This document shows, one piece after another, positions 1-9,586 of a stretch of DNA of 64,000 nucleotides. The notes beneath the pieces were generated by a model. It was not told the origin of the DNA and did not search any database. It worked only from the letters and a program-made list of their open reading frames with translations. How positions within the stretch are numbered: the first letter of the stretch is position 1; the number at the start of each line of letters is the position of its first letter. Source of the DNA: Enterobacteriaceae endosymbiont of Donacia vulgaris (lineage in GTDB: Bacteria > Pseudomonadota > Gammaproteobacteria > Enterobacterales > Enterobacteriaceae); the NCBI RefSeq assembly GCF_012568445.1, contig NZ_CP046190.1, positions 353,713 to 417,712 on the forward strand, read 5' to 3'. Position numbers and translations under genes: made by a program.

Positions 1-108
1 TATAAAACCTTAATAAAATAAATTTACAAATTTTATTAAAATAAAACTATAAATTTATAATTTCAATAATACTCTCTCCAAGAGTGTCCTTGAAAATCTT
101 TTGTCTAT

Positions 109-120
109 TTTTAAAGAACT
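109..120 (-). promoter_or_regulatory. boxA antitermination element of an rRNA operon leader
   Basis: On the minus strand this reads AGTTCTTTAAAA, close to the enterobacterial rrn boxA core TGCTCTTTAACA. It is followed by a stretch resembling the E. coli rrn leader (AGACAA, then GGACACTC). NusB/NusE-dependent antitermination at boxA is established for rRNA operons. In E. coli murI lies directly upstream of rrsB, and here murI is the gene next to this leader on the same strand. The 16S gene is therefore inferred to start just beyond the left edge; no mature rRNA sequence is seen in the window. Confidence 0.6.
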
Positions 121-132
121 AAAAACAATATT

Positions 133-163
133 ATTATCTTACAGATTCATAATGAATAGTCAA
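133..163 (-). promoter_or_regulatory. Probable rRNA operon promoter
   Basis: The minus strand carries a strong -35 element TTGACT (158-163). It is followed by two overlapping -10 candidates: TAAGAT (136-141, 16-bp spacer) and GATAAT (133-138, 19-bp spacer). E. coli rrn P2 promoters also use TTGACT at -35. It lies between the end of murI and the boxA leader and reads toward the left edge. The placement supports an rRNA operon promoter; which -10 is used is not decided by sequence. Confidence 0.55.
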
Positions 164-199
164 GTATTTTATTTAATTTTTTAGTTAAATGAAAATATT

Positions 200-1012
200 T
201 TATAATATAAAGTTAGAAAAAACTGTAAAATTTTTTTTAAAAAATAAATTTTTTATTTTTTTTATATATTTATTTTTTTTAGTATAAAAAACAATATTTT
301 TTTTTCTACTTAAAATATTTGAATTATAATTCATATTTTTTTTAAATGTTAAAATAATATTTTTTTTTGAATCTAAAAAACATATTTTTTGAGGTAAAAT
401 AATTTTTAATTCATTTAAAATTAATGGAAAATGGGTACAACCTAGAACTATAGTATCTGGAAATACTTTTAATGCATACCAAGGTTTAAAAATTTTTTTT
501 ATTTCGTTTATAATAATATCATATCCTAATATTTTTTTTTCTGCTAATAAAACTAGTTTTGAAGATGATATTGTTTTTATTTCGTATTTTTTTTTAAAAA
601 AATGAATTGTTTTTTGTATTTTATCGTTTCTTAAAGTTGTATTAGTTGCTAATAAACCAATTACATTATTTTGGGTTTTTTTTATAGCTAGATTAATAAC
701 AGGATTAACACCAATAATTGGGAAAGTAAAATAATTTCTTATTTTAGGTAAACTAGAAACACTAGCAGTATTACACGCAATAATAGCTAATGAAATATTA
801 TAATGATATGATATTTTTTTTAAAATTTTTATTAAACGTTGAAAAATAAAATTTTTTGATTTATTTCCATAAGGAAAATATTTATTATCTAATAAATAAA
901 TAAAATTTATATTAAAAAAAATATTTTTTATATAATTATATATTGTAATACCACCTAATCCAGAATCAAAAATAAATATTGTGTTTTGTGGTTTTAAAAA
1001 TGACTTTTTCAT
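200..1012 (-). CDS. murI: Glutamate racemase
   Basis: Cytoplasmic enzyme converting L-glutamate to D-glutamate for peptidoglycan. The family signatures are present: FDSGLGG near residues 15-21 with the catalytic-region Asp16, the first catalytic Cys80 in ACNTAS, and the second catalytic Cys193 in LGCTHFP. At 270 residues it is slightly shorter than E. coli MurI, with a lysine- and asparagine-rich C-terminal tail. It is divergent from iscS and precedes the rRNA leader on the same strand, as murI precedes rrsB in E. coli. Its retention implies the symbiont still makes some peptidoglycan, consistent with murJ nearby. Confidence 0.93.
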   Translation of the reverse strand: MKKSFLKPQNTIFIFDSGLGGITIYNYIKNIFFNINFIYLLDNKYFPYGNKSKNFIFQRLIKILKKISYHYNISLAIIACNTASVSSLPKIRNYFTFPIIGVNPVINLAIKKTQNNVIGLLATNTTLRNDKIQKTIHFFKKKYEIKTISSSKLVLLAEKKILGYDIIINEIKKIFKPWYALKVFPDTIVLGCTHFPLILNELKIILPQKICFLDSKKNIILTFKKNMNYNSNILSRKKNIVFYTKKNKYIKKIKNLFFKKNFTVFSNFIL

Positions 1013-1143
1013 AAAAATTCTACTTTATTTACAATATTTATATATAAAATATATAATATTATTAATGAATAATTAAATATATATTATATTATATATATAA
1101 ATTTTTATTAAAATATTAAAAACAAATATTAATAAATTATATT

Positions 1144-2298
1144 ATGAATAAATTTATTTATTTAGATTACGCTTCTACAACTCCTGTTGATAAAAGAGTT
1201 TTAGAAGAAATGAATAACTATCTTACTATAGATGGAATATTTGCTAATCCATCATCTTCCCATTATTTAGGCATAAAAGCAAAAAATGAAATTGAACATT
1301 CTAGAATTAATATAGCCAATATTCTTAGTTGCAAAAAAGAAGAAATATTTTTTACATCTAGTGCTACTGAATCTATTAATTTAGCTATTAAAGGAATTAT
1401 ATATAATTATATACACTATAATAAAAAAAATATTATTACAAGTATGATTGAACATAAAGCTGTATTAGAAACTTGTAATTTTATAAAAAAATTGGGTATA
1501 AAGGTTATATATATAAAACATTCAAATACAGGAATTTTAGATATCAATTTATTAGAAAAAAAAATTACCAAGAAAACTATTCTAGTTTCTATAATGCATA
1601 TTAATAACGAAATAGGAACAATTAATAATATTTTTAAAATTGGTAATATATGTAAAAAAAAAAATGTACTTTTTCATGTAGATGCAACACAAAGTGTTGG
1701 TAAATATAAATTAAATTTAAAAAAAATAAATATTGACTTATTATCATTTTCTTCACATAAATTTTATGGTCCAAAAGGAATTGGGGTGTTATATATAAAA
1801 AAAAAGAAATTTAAAATAATTATAACACCTTTATTACATGGAGGAGGGCAAGAAAAAGGATTAAGATCAGGAACTTTAGCACCTCATCAAATAATTGGTT
1901 TATCAAAAGCATTAAATCTTGCTAATAATGAAATAGAAAAAGAAAAAAAAAGAATAGAAATATTAAAAAATAAACTATGGGATGGAATTCAAAATATTTC
2001 AGGAGTATACTTAAATGGTAGTTTAAAAAATAGTTCTCCCTATATAATTAACATTGGTTTTAAAAATATTTTTAATAAAATTCTTATGATAGAAATGAAA
2101 AATATTGTTATATCATTTTCTTCTGCATGTAATTCAAATAAACATAATATATCTCATGTTTTAAAATCTTTAGGTTTAACTAATCAATTAATCCAATGTT
2201 CTATTCGTATTTCTTTCGGAAGATTTACGACTTTAGAAGAAATTAATATTTTAATTAAAAATTTACATGTTTCTATTGAAAAAATTAGAAAAAAATAA
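1144..2298 (+). CDS. iscS: Cysteine desulfurase IscS, C-terminally shortened
   Basis: PLP enzyme that releases sulfur from cysteine as a protein persulfide. His104 (MIEHKAV), the PLP lysine Lys206 (SSHKFYGPKG) and the active-site Cys329 (SSACNS) are all present, so it should be active. It has 384 residues against about 404 in E. coli. The protein ends at IRKK, losing roughly the last 23 residues, the region reported to contact IscU in E. coli. No isc genes flank it, and a full SUF operon follows pykF. I infer a retained role in tRNA thiolation rather than ISC cluster assembly. It stands alone and is convergent with pykF. Confidence 0.9.
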   Translation: MNKFIYLDYASTTPVDKRVLEEMNNYLTIDGIFANPSSSHYLGIKAKNEIEHSRINIANILSCKKEEIFFTSSATESINLAIKGIIYNYIHYNKKNIITSMIEHKAVLETCNFIKKLGIKVIYIKHSNTGILDINLLEKKITKKTILVSIMHINNEIGTINNIFKIGNICKKKNVLFHVDATQSVGKYKLNLKKINIDLLSFSSHKFYGPKGIGVLYIKKKKFKIIITPLLHGGGQEKGLRSGTLAPHQIIGLSKALNLANNEIEKEKKRIEILKNKLWDGIQNISGVYLNGSLKNSSPYIINIGFKNIFNKILMIEMKNIVISFSSACNSNKHNISHVLKSLGLTNQLIQCSIRISFGRFTTLEEINILIKNLHVSIEKIRKK

Positions 2299-2299
2299 T

Positions 2300-2330
2300 A
2301 TTTTAGAAATTTTATTTAATAATCTAAAAT
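2300..2330. terminator. Weak hairpin between convergent iscS and pykF
   Basis: An 8-bp perfect inverted repeat, ATTTTAGA and TCTAAAAT, is separated by a 15-nt loop and followed by a T-rich run. It sits in the 61-bp gap between the converging ends of iscS and pykF, where a bidirectional terminator is expected. In DNA this AT-rich, a stem this short can occur by chance, so confidence is low. Confidence 0.3.
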
Positions 2331-2359
2331 TTTATTAATTTAAATTAAAGATTTTAATA

Positions 2360-3769
2360 TTATATAATATGGACAGAAGTTGTATTAGTTGTTCCACTAG
2401 GTACTAAAGCACCAGAAACCATTACAATAACATCTCCTTTTACAGCATATCGACTAGTTAAAGCTACTTTTTTCCCTATAATATAAAAATCATCTGTAGA
2501 TGAGATTTTATCTACTAATGTAGTTATTATCCCTTTACTTAAAATTAATTGTTTAACAGTTTTTTTATTTGTAGTTAAAGCTAAAATTATAGCTTTAGGA
2601 AAATATTTTCTTATTGATTTTGCAGATTTTCCTAACTGAGTAGCTACAATTATTAAAGGAGCTTTTAATTTTTCTGCTATTTCGACTGCACTACGACATA
2701 CAGCATCAGTAATACTCATATCTGTATTATCATAAAAATTAATTCTATTAGTCATAGTAATATCAGTTCTTTCACAAATTGTAGACATAATAGATACAGC
2801 TTCTAGTGGATATTTACCTTTAGCACTTTCTCCAGAAAGCATTACTGCATCTGTACCATCTAAAATAGCATTAGCTACATCACCAGCTTCTGCTCTAGTT
2901 GGTCTAGGATTTTTAATCATAGAATCCAACATTTGTGTAGCAGTTATGACTATTTTACCAAAATAATTACATTTTTTAATTATCATTTTTTGAGCAAAAA
3001 TAACATTTTCTACAGGTATTTCTACTCCTAAATCACCTCTAGCTACCATTATACCATCAGCAATTTCTAATATTTCATCAAAATTATTTAATCCTTCCTG
3101 ATTTTCAATTTTTGCTATAACTTGAATATTATTACCATTATGTATTTTTAAAAAATTTTTTATTTCTATAATATCTTGTTTTTTACGTATAAAAGATGCT
3201 GCAATATAATCTATTTTATTTTTACATGCAAAAATTAAATCATATTTATCTTTTTCTGATAAAGAAGGTAAGTTTATTGATATTCCAGGTAAATTAATAC
3301 TTTTATTTTCTGATAATTTACCACTATTTAATATTTTACATATTATTTTATTATTAATTATATTTAATACTTTCATTGAAATTAACCCATCATCTATTAA
3401 AATTTTATCTCCTATTTTTAAATCATTAATTAAATTTGAATAAGTAATGGCAACACATTTATTATTACCAATAATAGATTGATCAGTAGTTAAAATAAAT
3501 TTTTCTCCAGTATTTAAATATACGTCTTTTCCATTATGTAATTTCATAGTACGTATTTCAGGACCTTTAGTATCTAATAAAATTGCTGCTTTTTTACCTG
3601 TTTTTTTTATAATTTTTTTTAAAGTATCAATACGTTTTTGATGTTCCTTATGATTACCATGTGAAAAATTCAATCTAGCAACATTCATACCTAAATTTAG
3701 TAAATTAGATAAAATATATTCAGATTCAGAACTAGGTCCTATAGTACACACTATTTTTGTTTTTTTCAT
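2360..3769 (-). CDS. pykF: Pyruvate kinase I
   Basis: Catalyses phosphoenolpyruvate plus ADP to pyruvate plus ATP, the last step of glycolysis. At 469 residues it is essentially the length of E. coli PykF (470) and collinear with it throughout. Diagnostic segments include the N-terminal [13 protein letters not shown], the active-site KIENQEG followed by [14 protein letters not shown], and [13 protein letters not shown]. The C-terminal end, [12 protein letters not shown], matches PykF rather than PykA. It lies just downstream of sufE on the same strand, the suf-pykF neighbourhood of E. coli (where lpp lies between). Confidence 0.95.
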   Translation of the reverse strand: MKKTKIVCTIGPSSESEYILSNLLNLGMNVARLNFSHGNHKEHQKRIDTLKKIIKKTGKKAAILLDTKGPEIRTMKLHNGKDVYLNTGEKFILTTDQSIIGNNKCVAITYSNLINDLKIGDKILIDDGLISMKVLNIINNKIICKILNSGKLSENKSINLPGISINLPSLSEKDKYDLIFACKNKIDYIAASFIRKKQDIIEIKNFLKIHNGNNIQVIAKIENQEGLNNFDEILEIADGIMVARGDLGVEIPVENVIFAQKMIIKKCNYFGKIVITATQMLDSMIKNPRPTRAEAGDVANAILDGTDAVMLSGESAKGKYPLEAVSIMSTICERTDITMTNRINFYDNTDMSITDAVCRSAVEIAEKLKAPLIIVATQLGKSAKSIRKYFPKAIILALTTNKKTVKQLILSKGIITTLVDKISSTDDFYIIGKKVALTSRYAVKGDVIVMVSGALVPSGTTNTTSVHII

Positions 3770-3807
3770 AAAATTTATATTTCCTAAATTATTTTATTTA
3801 ATAAATA

Positions 3808-4272
3808 TTAAAATTTATTTTTTTCTATATTACTTTTATTTATTTGTAAATTATAAGTTATTTTTTTTAATTTACTTATAATATTTTTTATAATTATATT
3901 AATACCTTGTATTCTAGAATTAGTTAAATATTTATTAAAATATAATTTTTTAAAACATGATTGAATATCAAAAGTTATAATTTCATTATAAGTTTTTTTA
4001 TTATAAAAAATAAAAATTATTGTTAATAGTCCTTTAATAATGGAAGAATCGCTATCTCCTTTAAATTTAACATAATTATTTGTAGTAACTTTAATTTTAA
4101 CCCATACTCTACTTTGGCATCCTGGAATAAAATTTTCTAAAGAATATTCTTTTTTAGATAAAATCGGTATTTGATGCCCTAATTCAATTATATATAAATA
4201 CTTTTCTTCCCAATTATAACAACTTTTTAAATTATTTTTAATTTCATTTTTACTAGGTAAAATATATGACAT
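3808..4272 (-). CDS. sufE: SufE sulfur acceptor
   Basis: Accepts persulfide sulfur from SufS and passes it to SufB. The acceptor cysteine is Cys52 in the conserved FIPGCQSRVW motif. At 154 residues it is a little longer than E. coli SufE (138); the extra residues are a lysine/asparagine-rich C-terminal tail. It is the last gene of the suf operon and starts 2 bp after the sufS stop codon, so translation is probably coupled. Confidence 0.93.
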   Translation of the reverse strand: MSYILPSKNEIKNNLKSCYNWEEKYLYIIELGHQIPILSKKEYSLENFIPGCQSRVWVKIKVTTNNYVKFKGDSDSSIIKGLLTIIFIFYNKKTYNEIITFDIQSCFKKLYFNKYLTNSRIQGINIIIKNIISKLKKITYNLQINKSNIEKNKF

Positions 4273-4274
4273 AA

Positions 4275-5507
4275 TTATTTTTTTAATAATTTATTTATAT
4301 AAATTAATTTTTCTATAAAAAAATCAACATCATCTATATTATTATAGATAGAAAAAGAAATTCTACACATTGATGTAACTTTAAAATATTGCATAATTGG
4401 TATAGAACAATGATGACCAGTACGAATAGCTATACCATATTGATCTAAAAAACTACCAATATCATAAGAATGGAATTTTCCTAGATTAAATGCAATTATA
4501 CCTATTCTATTTTTACTAAAATATTTTTTCCCGTATATTTTAATATTCGAGATAGAATTAAGTTTTTCTAAAGTATAGTTTGTTAAAAATTTATTATGTT
4601 CTATAATTTTTTTTATATCAAATGATGTAAACCATGAGATTGCAGTACCTAATCCTATAATTCCAGATATATTAGGAGAACCAGCTTCAAATTTCCAAGG
4701 AACTTTTTCCCAAATAAAATTATTTTTATATATATCTGTGATCATACCTCCTCCTCCTTGCCATGGAGGCATTAATTCTAATATTTTTTGTATGCCATAT
4801 AAAATACCTGTACCAGTAGGACCAAAAATTTTATGACCAGAAAAAACAAAAAAATCACACTTCAAATCTTGAACATCAATTTTTTTATTTGCAATTGCTT
4901 GTGCACCATCTATTACAGTTATGATATGTTTTTTTTTAGCTAGTTTAATTATTTTTTTAATAGGATTAATAGTTCCTAAAACATTTGAAATGTATGTAAT
5001 TGAAATTAAACAAGTATTTTTATCAATTAAATTATTAATTTTATTTAATTTTAAATCTCCATTTTCATTTAATGGTATTATCCGTATAGCAAACCCTATT
5101 TTTTGAGATAATATTTTCCAAGGTATAATATTTGAATGATGTTCCATTGCAGAAATAATAATATTATTATGTGGTAATATATTACTTAAACCCCAAGTAT
5201 TTGCAATTAAATTAATACTTTCTGTAGTACTTTTAGTAAAAATTATTTCTTCAGAATATTTTGCGTTAATAAATGTTGCAATTTCACTACGTATTTTTTC
5301 CATTTTATTGGTTAAATTAATACTTAAATGATATATACCTCGGTTTACTGAAGAATATTCATTTTTATAAAAATGATATAATGCAGAAATTACTTTTTTA
5401 GGTTTATGGACAGTAGCAGCATTATCTAAATAAATAAATTTATTACCATTAATTTTATTAAATAAAATTGGAAATTGCTTTCTAATATTTTTTATATTAA
5501 AACTCAT
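4275..5507 (-). CDS. sufS: Cysteine desulfurase SufS
   Basis: PLP-dependent desulfurase that supplies sulfur to SufE and SufBCD. It has 410 residues (E. coli 406). The PLP lysine is Lys226 (SGHKIFGPTG) and the active-site cysteine is Cys367 in RTGHHCSIP, the short group II loop typical of SufS rather than IscS. Its start overlaps the end of sufD by 11 bp. The window thus encodes two desulfurases, IscS and SufS, with distinct partners. Confidence 0.95.
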   Translation of the reverse strand: MSFNIKNIRKQFPILFNKINGNKFIYLDNAATVHKPKKVISALYHFYKNEYSSVNRGIYHLSINLTNKMEKIRSEIATFINAKYSEEIIFTKSTTESINLIANTWGLSNILPHNNIIISAMEHHSNIIPWKILSQKIGFAIRIIPLNENGDLKLNKINNLIDKNTCLISITYISNVLGTINPIKKIIKLAKKKHIITVIDGAQAIANKKIDVQDLKCDFFVFSGHKIFGPTGTGILYGIQKILELMPPWQGGGGMITDIYKNNFIWEKVPWKFEAGSPNISGIIGLGTAISWFTSFDIKKIIEHNKFLTNYTLEKLNSISNIKIYGKKYFSKNRIGIIAFNLGKFHSYDIGSFLDQYGIAIRTGHHCSIPIMQYFKVTSMCRISFSIYNNIDDVDFFIEKLIYINKLLKK

Positions 5508-6768
5508 GAAAAAAATTCTCTATTGACAAATAACACGATACTTTTTTTAAAAAAATTTCTTTTAAATTATCATTATAAATTTCTTTTAAAGAATCTAGTA
5601 TAAATGACATATATAATATACTATATGCTTTTTGAAAATTTATACCTCTCATTTGAAAAAAGAAAATTTGATTATAATCTATTTTTCCTGTAAAAACACT
5701 ATGTGTACATTTTACATTATTATTTAAAATATCTAACCCTGGTTGTATATTTATTTTTGATAATTTACTTAATAATAAACTACTATAATTTATTTGTCCA
5801 TCTGTTTTTATAGCAAATTTATTAATTTTTAATAAACTAATTAAATTTATAGTAGAATTATCTAAAGTAATTGCCTTATGTTTTTGAATACTACAACAAT
5901 TTCCTTCTTCATGTTCTACATAATTATTTATATTAATTAAATTATTATTTTTAGCTAATGATATACTTTTATATATTAATTTGGATTTTTGACCTATAAA
6001 TTTAAATCTATTGTTTTGTTCTATATATTTAGAAGACATTAATAAATCATATTGTTTCAAAAACACATTATTATATAAATAAAAATCATTATTAATAGTA
6101 CAATAATTTTTATTATTATTTTCATTTGTGATAAATTTATAATATTCTAATTTAGCATTATTACTTAAAATAAAAGTATTAAAAATATTATTAAAATATA
6201 ACTGATTTATATTAATATGATGTTCTATTAAAGTAATAGGATAAATATTATTTATATGTATATAATTTCTATAATTAGACATAAAAATTTTTTTATTTTT
6301 ATTACCTACATTAAAATATACTAAATAAAGAGGTTTATTATAAACAGATTTTGTACAATTTATAGATATAATTTCTTTCGTGAAAGATTCAGATAAGTGA
6401 GAATAAATATTATGTTTAAAAAAATAATTTTTATAATTAATATTATTAATTTTACTAATATTTATTAAAAAATATGAATTATTTATATTACTAATATTTT
6501 TATCTATCTTGCCATTAATAAAAAATAATATAACAGCATCTATTTTAAATAAAAAATTTTTTAATTGATGTATATTTATAAATAATTTTTGATTATTGGT
6601 TAAAATATTATTATTAATATAATTAAAAAAATTTTTCTGATTATTATCTATTTTTTTTTTTAATAAATTTTTTATTTTATACCAATGAATCTCCGATTTT
6701 TTAGAAAAATGAGATTTTGTATGTAATTGATAAATATTTTTTAGTTGTTTGTAAATATTATTTTCCAT
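5497..6768 (-). CDS. sufD: SufD, Fe-S scaffold component
   Basis: Partner of SufB and SufC in the SufBC2D scaffold, which builds Fe-S clusters under oxidative or iron-poor conditions. The sequence diverges in its first 150 residues, as is usual for SufD, but the C-terminal beta-helix region is recognisable (EHEEGNCCSIQKHKA, then CTHSVFTGKIDYNQIFFFQMRG). The chosen start (MENNIYK) overlaps sufC by 11 bp. An in-frame ATG 18 bp further upstream at 6786 is possible but overlaps sufC more. Length 423 matches E. coli. Confidence 0.88.
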   Translation of the reverse strand: MENNIYKQLKNIYQLHTKSHFSKKSEIHWYKIKNLLKKKIDNNQKNFFNYINNNILTNNQKLFINIHQLKNFLFKIDAVILFFINGKIDKNISNINNSYFLINISKINNINYKNYFFKHNIYSHLSESFTKEIISINCTKSVYNKPLYLVYFNVGNKNKKIFMSNYRNYIHINNIYPITLIEHHININQLYFNNIFNTFILSNNAKLEYYKFITNENNNKNYCTINNDFYLYNNVFLKQYDLLMSSKYIEQNNRFKFIGQKSKLIYKSISLAKNNNLININNYVEHEEGNCCSIQKHKAITLDNSTINLISLLKINKFAIKTDGQINYSSLLLSKLSKINIQPGLDILNNNVKCTHSVFTGKIDYNQIFFFQMRGINFQKAYSILYMSFILDSLKEIYNDNLKEIFLKKVSCYLSIENFFHEF

Positions 6769-7501
6769 TAAAGTATCCATATCCATATTTTTCTAAATAA
6801 GAAATAATCTTAAAATCTCCTGATGTTACAATTTTTTTATTATATAATATATGAATAAAATTAGGTTTTATATAATCAAGAATACGACTATAATGAGTAA
6901 TAATTAAAAATGATCTACTTGTATTTTTCATAATATTAATTATTTTACATACTAATTTTAATGCATCAATATCTAATCCAGAATCTATTTCATCTAATAT
7001 ACATAAATCTGGTTCTAGTACAAACATTTGAAATATATCATTGATTTTTTTTTCACCTCCTGAAAAATCAACATTTACAAAACGTTGTAAAAAATCTTTT
7101 GGTTTTTTAAAAATTTTTAATTTTTCATTTATAATATTATTATAAGTAAATCTATCTAATTTTTTTTTTTCTTTGTATTTTTTTATTGCTTTTAAAGAAT
7201 TAAATAGAAATATATTATTACTTACTCCTGGTATTTCAATTAAATATTGAAAAGATACAAAAATTCCTTTTCTAGCCCTAATTTCAGGTTCTATTAATAA
7301 TAAATTTTCATTTTTATAAAATATTTTTCCTTTAGAAATAATATATCCTTTTTTACCAGCTAATATATATGATAAAGTACTTTTTCCTGAACCATTAGGT
7401 CCCATAATTACATGTATTTCTCCAGGATAAATATTTAAATTAAATTCATTTAAAATATTTTTATTATTTATATGAACATGTAAATTTTTAATTTTTAACA
7501 T
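6758..7501 (-). CDS. sufC: SufC ATPase
   Basis: ABC-type ATPase of the SufBCD scaffold. Visible motifs are Walker A GPNGSGKST near residue 35, signature FSGGEKK, Walker B LCILDEIDSGLD, and a switch histidine in LIITHY. The 247 residues match the family (E. coli 248). It lies between sufB and sufD and overlaps sufD, which suggests coupled translation of subunits that assemble together. Confidence 0.95.
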   Translation of the reverse strand: MLKIKNLHVHINNKNILNEFNLNIYPGEIHVIMGPNGSGKSTLSYILAGKKGYIISKGKIFYKNENLLLIEPEIRARKGIFVSFQYLIEIPGVSNNIFLFNSLKAIKKYKEKKKLDRFTYNNIINEKLKIFKKPKDFLQRFVNVDFSGGEKKINDIFQMFVLEPDLCILDEIDSGLDIDALKLVCKIINIMKNTSRSFLIITHYSRILDYIKPNFIHILYNKKIVTSGDFKIISYLEKYGYGYFNGK

Positions 7502-7535
7502 AATTTTCTTTTTAATTATTATTAAATATATTCTT

Positions 7536-8978
7536 TTATCCTATGCTGTCTTCTAAATGAATAGACAATAATTTTTGCGCTTCAACTGCAAATTCTAAAG
7601 GAAATTTAACAAAAACATCTCTACAAAATCCATTGATAATAAGAGAAATAGCATTTTCAAGATCTAATCCTCTTTGTAAACAAAAAAATATTTGATCTTC
7701 TTCAATTTTTGAAGTAGTAGCTTCATGTTCAATTTGTGCTGTATTATTTAATATATTGATAATAGGATATGTATGAGCACTACACTTAGAACCGATTAAA
7801 ATCGAATCACATTGTGTGAAATTACGAGAATATTTTGCTAATTTATTAATTGATACTAATCCACGATAAGTATTTTTACTATTTTCAGTAGAAATACTTT
7901 TAGAGATAATTTTAGATTTTGTATTTTTACCTATATGAATCATTTTAGTACCAGTATCAGCTTGTTGATTTCCATTTGTCAAAGAAACAGAAAAAAATTC
8001 TCCTATAGAATTATCCCCCTCTAAAATAACACTAGGATATTTCCAAGTAATTGCTGCTCCTGTTTCCGACTGTGTCCAAGACATTTTACTATTTTCACCT
8101 TTACATATTGCTCTTTTAGTTACAAAATTTAAAATTCCTCCTTTATTTTTAGAATTTCCTGAAAACCAATTTTGTACTGTTGAATAATTAACTTGAGCAT
8201 TTTTATGTAAAATTACTTCAACTACAGCTGCATGTAATTGAGAATTATTTCTAATGGGAGCAGAACAACCCTCTATATAATTAAGATAACTATTTTCATC
8301 AGCAATTAAAATAGTACGTTCAAATTGTCCAATTTGCTTTTCATTAATTCTAAAATAAGTAGATAAGTCTATAGGACAACACGTATTTTTAGGGATATAA
8401 ATAAATGTCCCATCAGAAGCGACAGCAGCATTTAATGCTGCAAAAAAATTATCATTAGCAGGAACAACAGAACCTAAATATTTTTTAACTAATTCAGGAT
8501 AATTTATTATAGCTTCGTTTAAAGAACAAAAAATAATTCCTTTATTTAATAACTTTTTTTGATTTGTTGTAATAACTGAAACAGAATCAAAAATAGCATC
8601 TACAGCTATATTAGGATTATTATTAATAGGAATATTTAATTTATTGAATGTATTTTTTACTTCAGATGTTAAATATTTATTTTTAATATGATTATTTAAT
8701 TTTAAATTATTTAATGGAGCTGAATAATAAATATAATTTTGATAATTTAATTTTTCGTAAAAACCATTTAACCAATGAGGTTCTTTTTGATTTATCCATG
8801 AATAATATCCTTGTAATCTAAAATTTAACATCCATTTTGGTTCATTACGAATTTTAGATATTTTATATATTACATCTAAATTAATACCAGGAATAAATTT
8901 TTCATTTTTTAATTCAGTAGAAAATCCTTCTTTGTATATTTTTTTTTGTTTTCTTAAATATTTTAAATTATTATGCAT
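7536..8978 (-). CDS. sufB: SufB, Fe-S scaffold component
   Basis: Core scaffold on which SUF assembles nascent Fe-S clusters. It is 480 residues (E. coli 495) and highly conserved in the C-terminal half, with segments such as GSKCSAHTYP, EHEATTSKIEEDQIFFCLQRG and INGFCRDVF. Strong conservation compared with SufD suggests tight functional constraint. It sits between sufA, 4 bp upstream, and sufC in a compact operon. Confidence 0.95.
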   Translation of the reverse strand: MHNNLKYLRKQKKIYKEGFSTELKNEKFIPGINLDVIYKISKIRNEPKWMLNFRLQGYYSWINQKEPHWLNGFYEKLNYQNYIYYSAPLNNLKLNNHIKNKYLTSEVKNTFNKLNIPINNNPNIAVDAIFDSVSVITTNQKKLLNKGIIFCSLNEAIINYPELVKKYLGSVVPANDNFFAALNAAVASDGTFIYIPKNTCCPIDLSTYFRINEKQIGQFERTILIADENSYLNYIEGCSAPIRNNSQLHAAVVEVILHKNAQVNYSTVQNWFSGNSKNKGGILNFVTKRAICKGENSKMSWTQSETGAAITWKYPSVILEGDNSIGEFFSVSLTNGNQQADTGTKMIHIGKNTKSKIISKSISTENSKNTYRGLVSINKLAKYSRNFTQCDSILIGSKCSAHTYPIINILNNTAQIEHEATTSKIEEDQIFFCLQRGLDLENAISLIINGFCRDVFVKFPLEFAVEAQKLLSIHLEDSIG

Positions 8979-8982
8979 ATTA

Positions 8983-9369
8983 TTAATTCTTTTTTAAATC
9001 AATATTAAAACTTTTTTTACACCCACAAAAATTTTTAATTTTACTATTATAAAATTCAAATGATTGATTAAAATTATTTTGTATAAAATCAATAACAGTT
9101 CCATCAATAAAAATAATGTCTTTATTATCTACAAAAATATATATATTTTTTTTTTTAAATATAATTTCATTATTAAAGATTTTTTTAATCAATACAATTT
9201 TATATTTGAAACCAAAACAACCAGATTTTTTTAAACACAATTTTATCCTTTTATCATTATATTTTTGAATTATTTTATTTATTTGTAGAAATGCATTTTT
9301 CGTTACATATAAACCTTTATAATTACTTTTATGACTTTTTAAATGTAATAATTTTGTTTTCATTATCAT
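8983..9369 (-). CDS. sufA: SufA A-type Fe-S carrier
   Basis: A-type carrier that delivers clusters from SufBCD to target proteins. The three ligand cysteines are present in KKSGCFGFKY and the terminal FCGCKKSF motif, although the middle of the protein is divergent and lysine-rich. First gene of the operon. The start used is ATG at 9369, with an AGG Shine-Dalgarno about 10 nt upstream; a second ATG lies two codons later. No IscR or Fur site could be recognised upstream. Confidence 0.88.
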   Translation of the reverse strand: MIMKTKLLHLKSHKSNYKGLYVTKNAFLQINKIIQKYNDKRIKLCLKKSGCFGFKYKIVLIKKIFNNEIIFKKKNIYIFVDNKDIIFIDGTVIDFIQNNFNQSFEFYNSKIKNFCGCKKSFNIDLKKN

Positions 9370-9586
9370 ATTATAATAACCTAAAAATAGATTTTTTTAT
9401 ATATTCTAATAGATAAAAATAAAAAAGAATTTAATGTATAAAATTTTATTTAAATAATTTATAAATGTTTTAAGTAAAATATTAATGATTTTTTATTATT
9501 ATTTTTATTATATAAATAATATCTATTTATTTTTAAATATTAAAATAATTAATAATATAAATTATATTTTTTCTTAAAATAATAAA

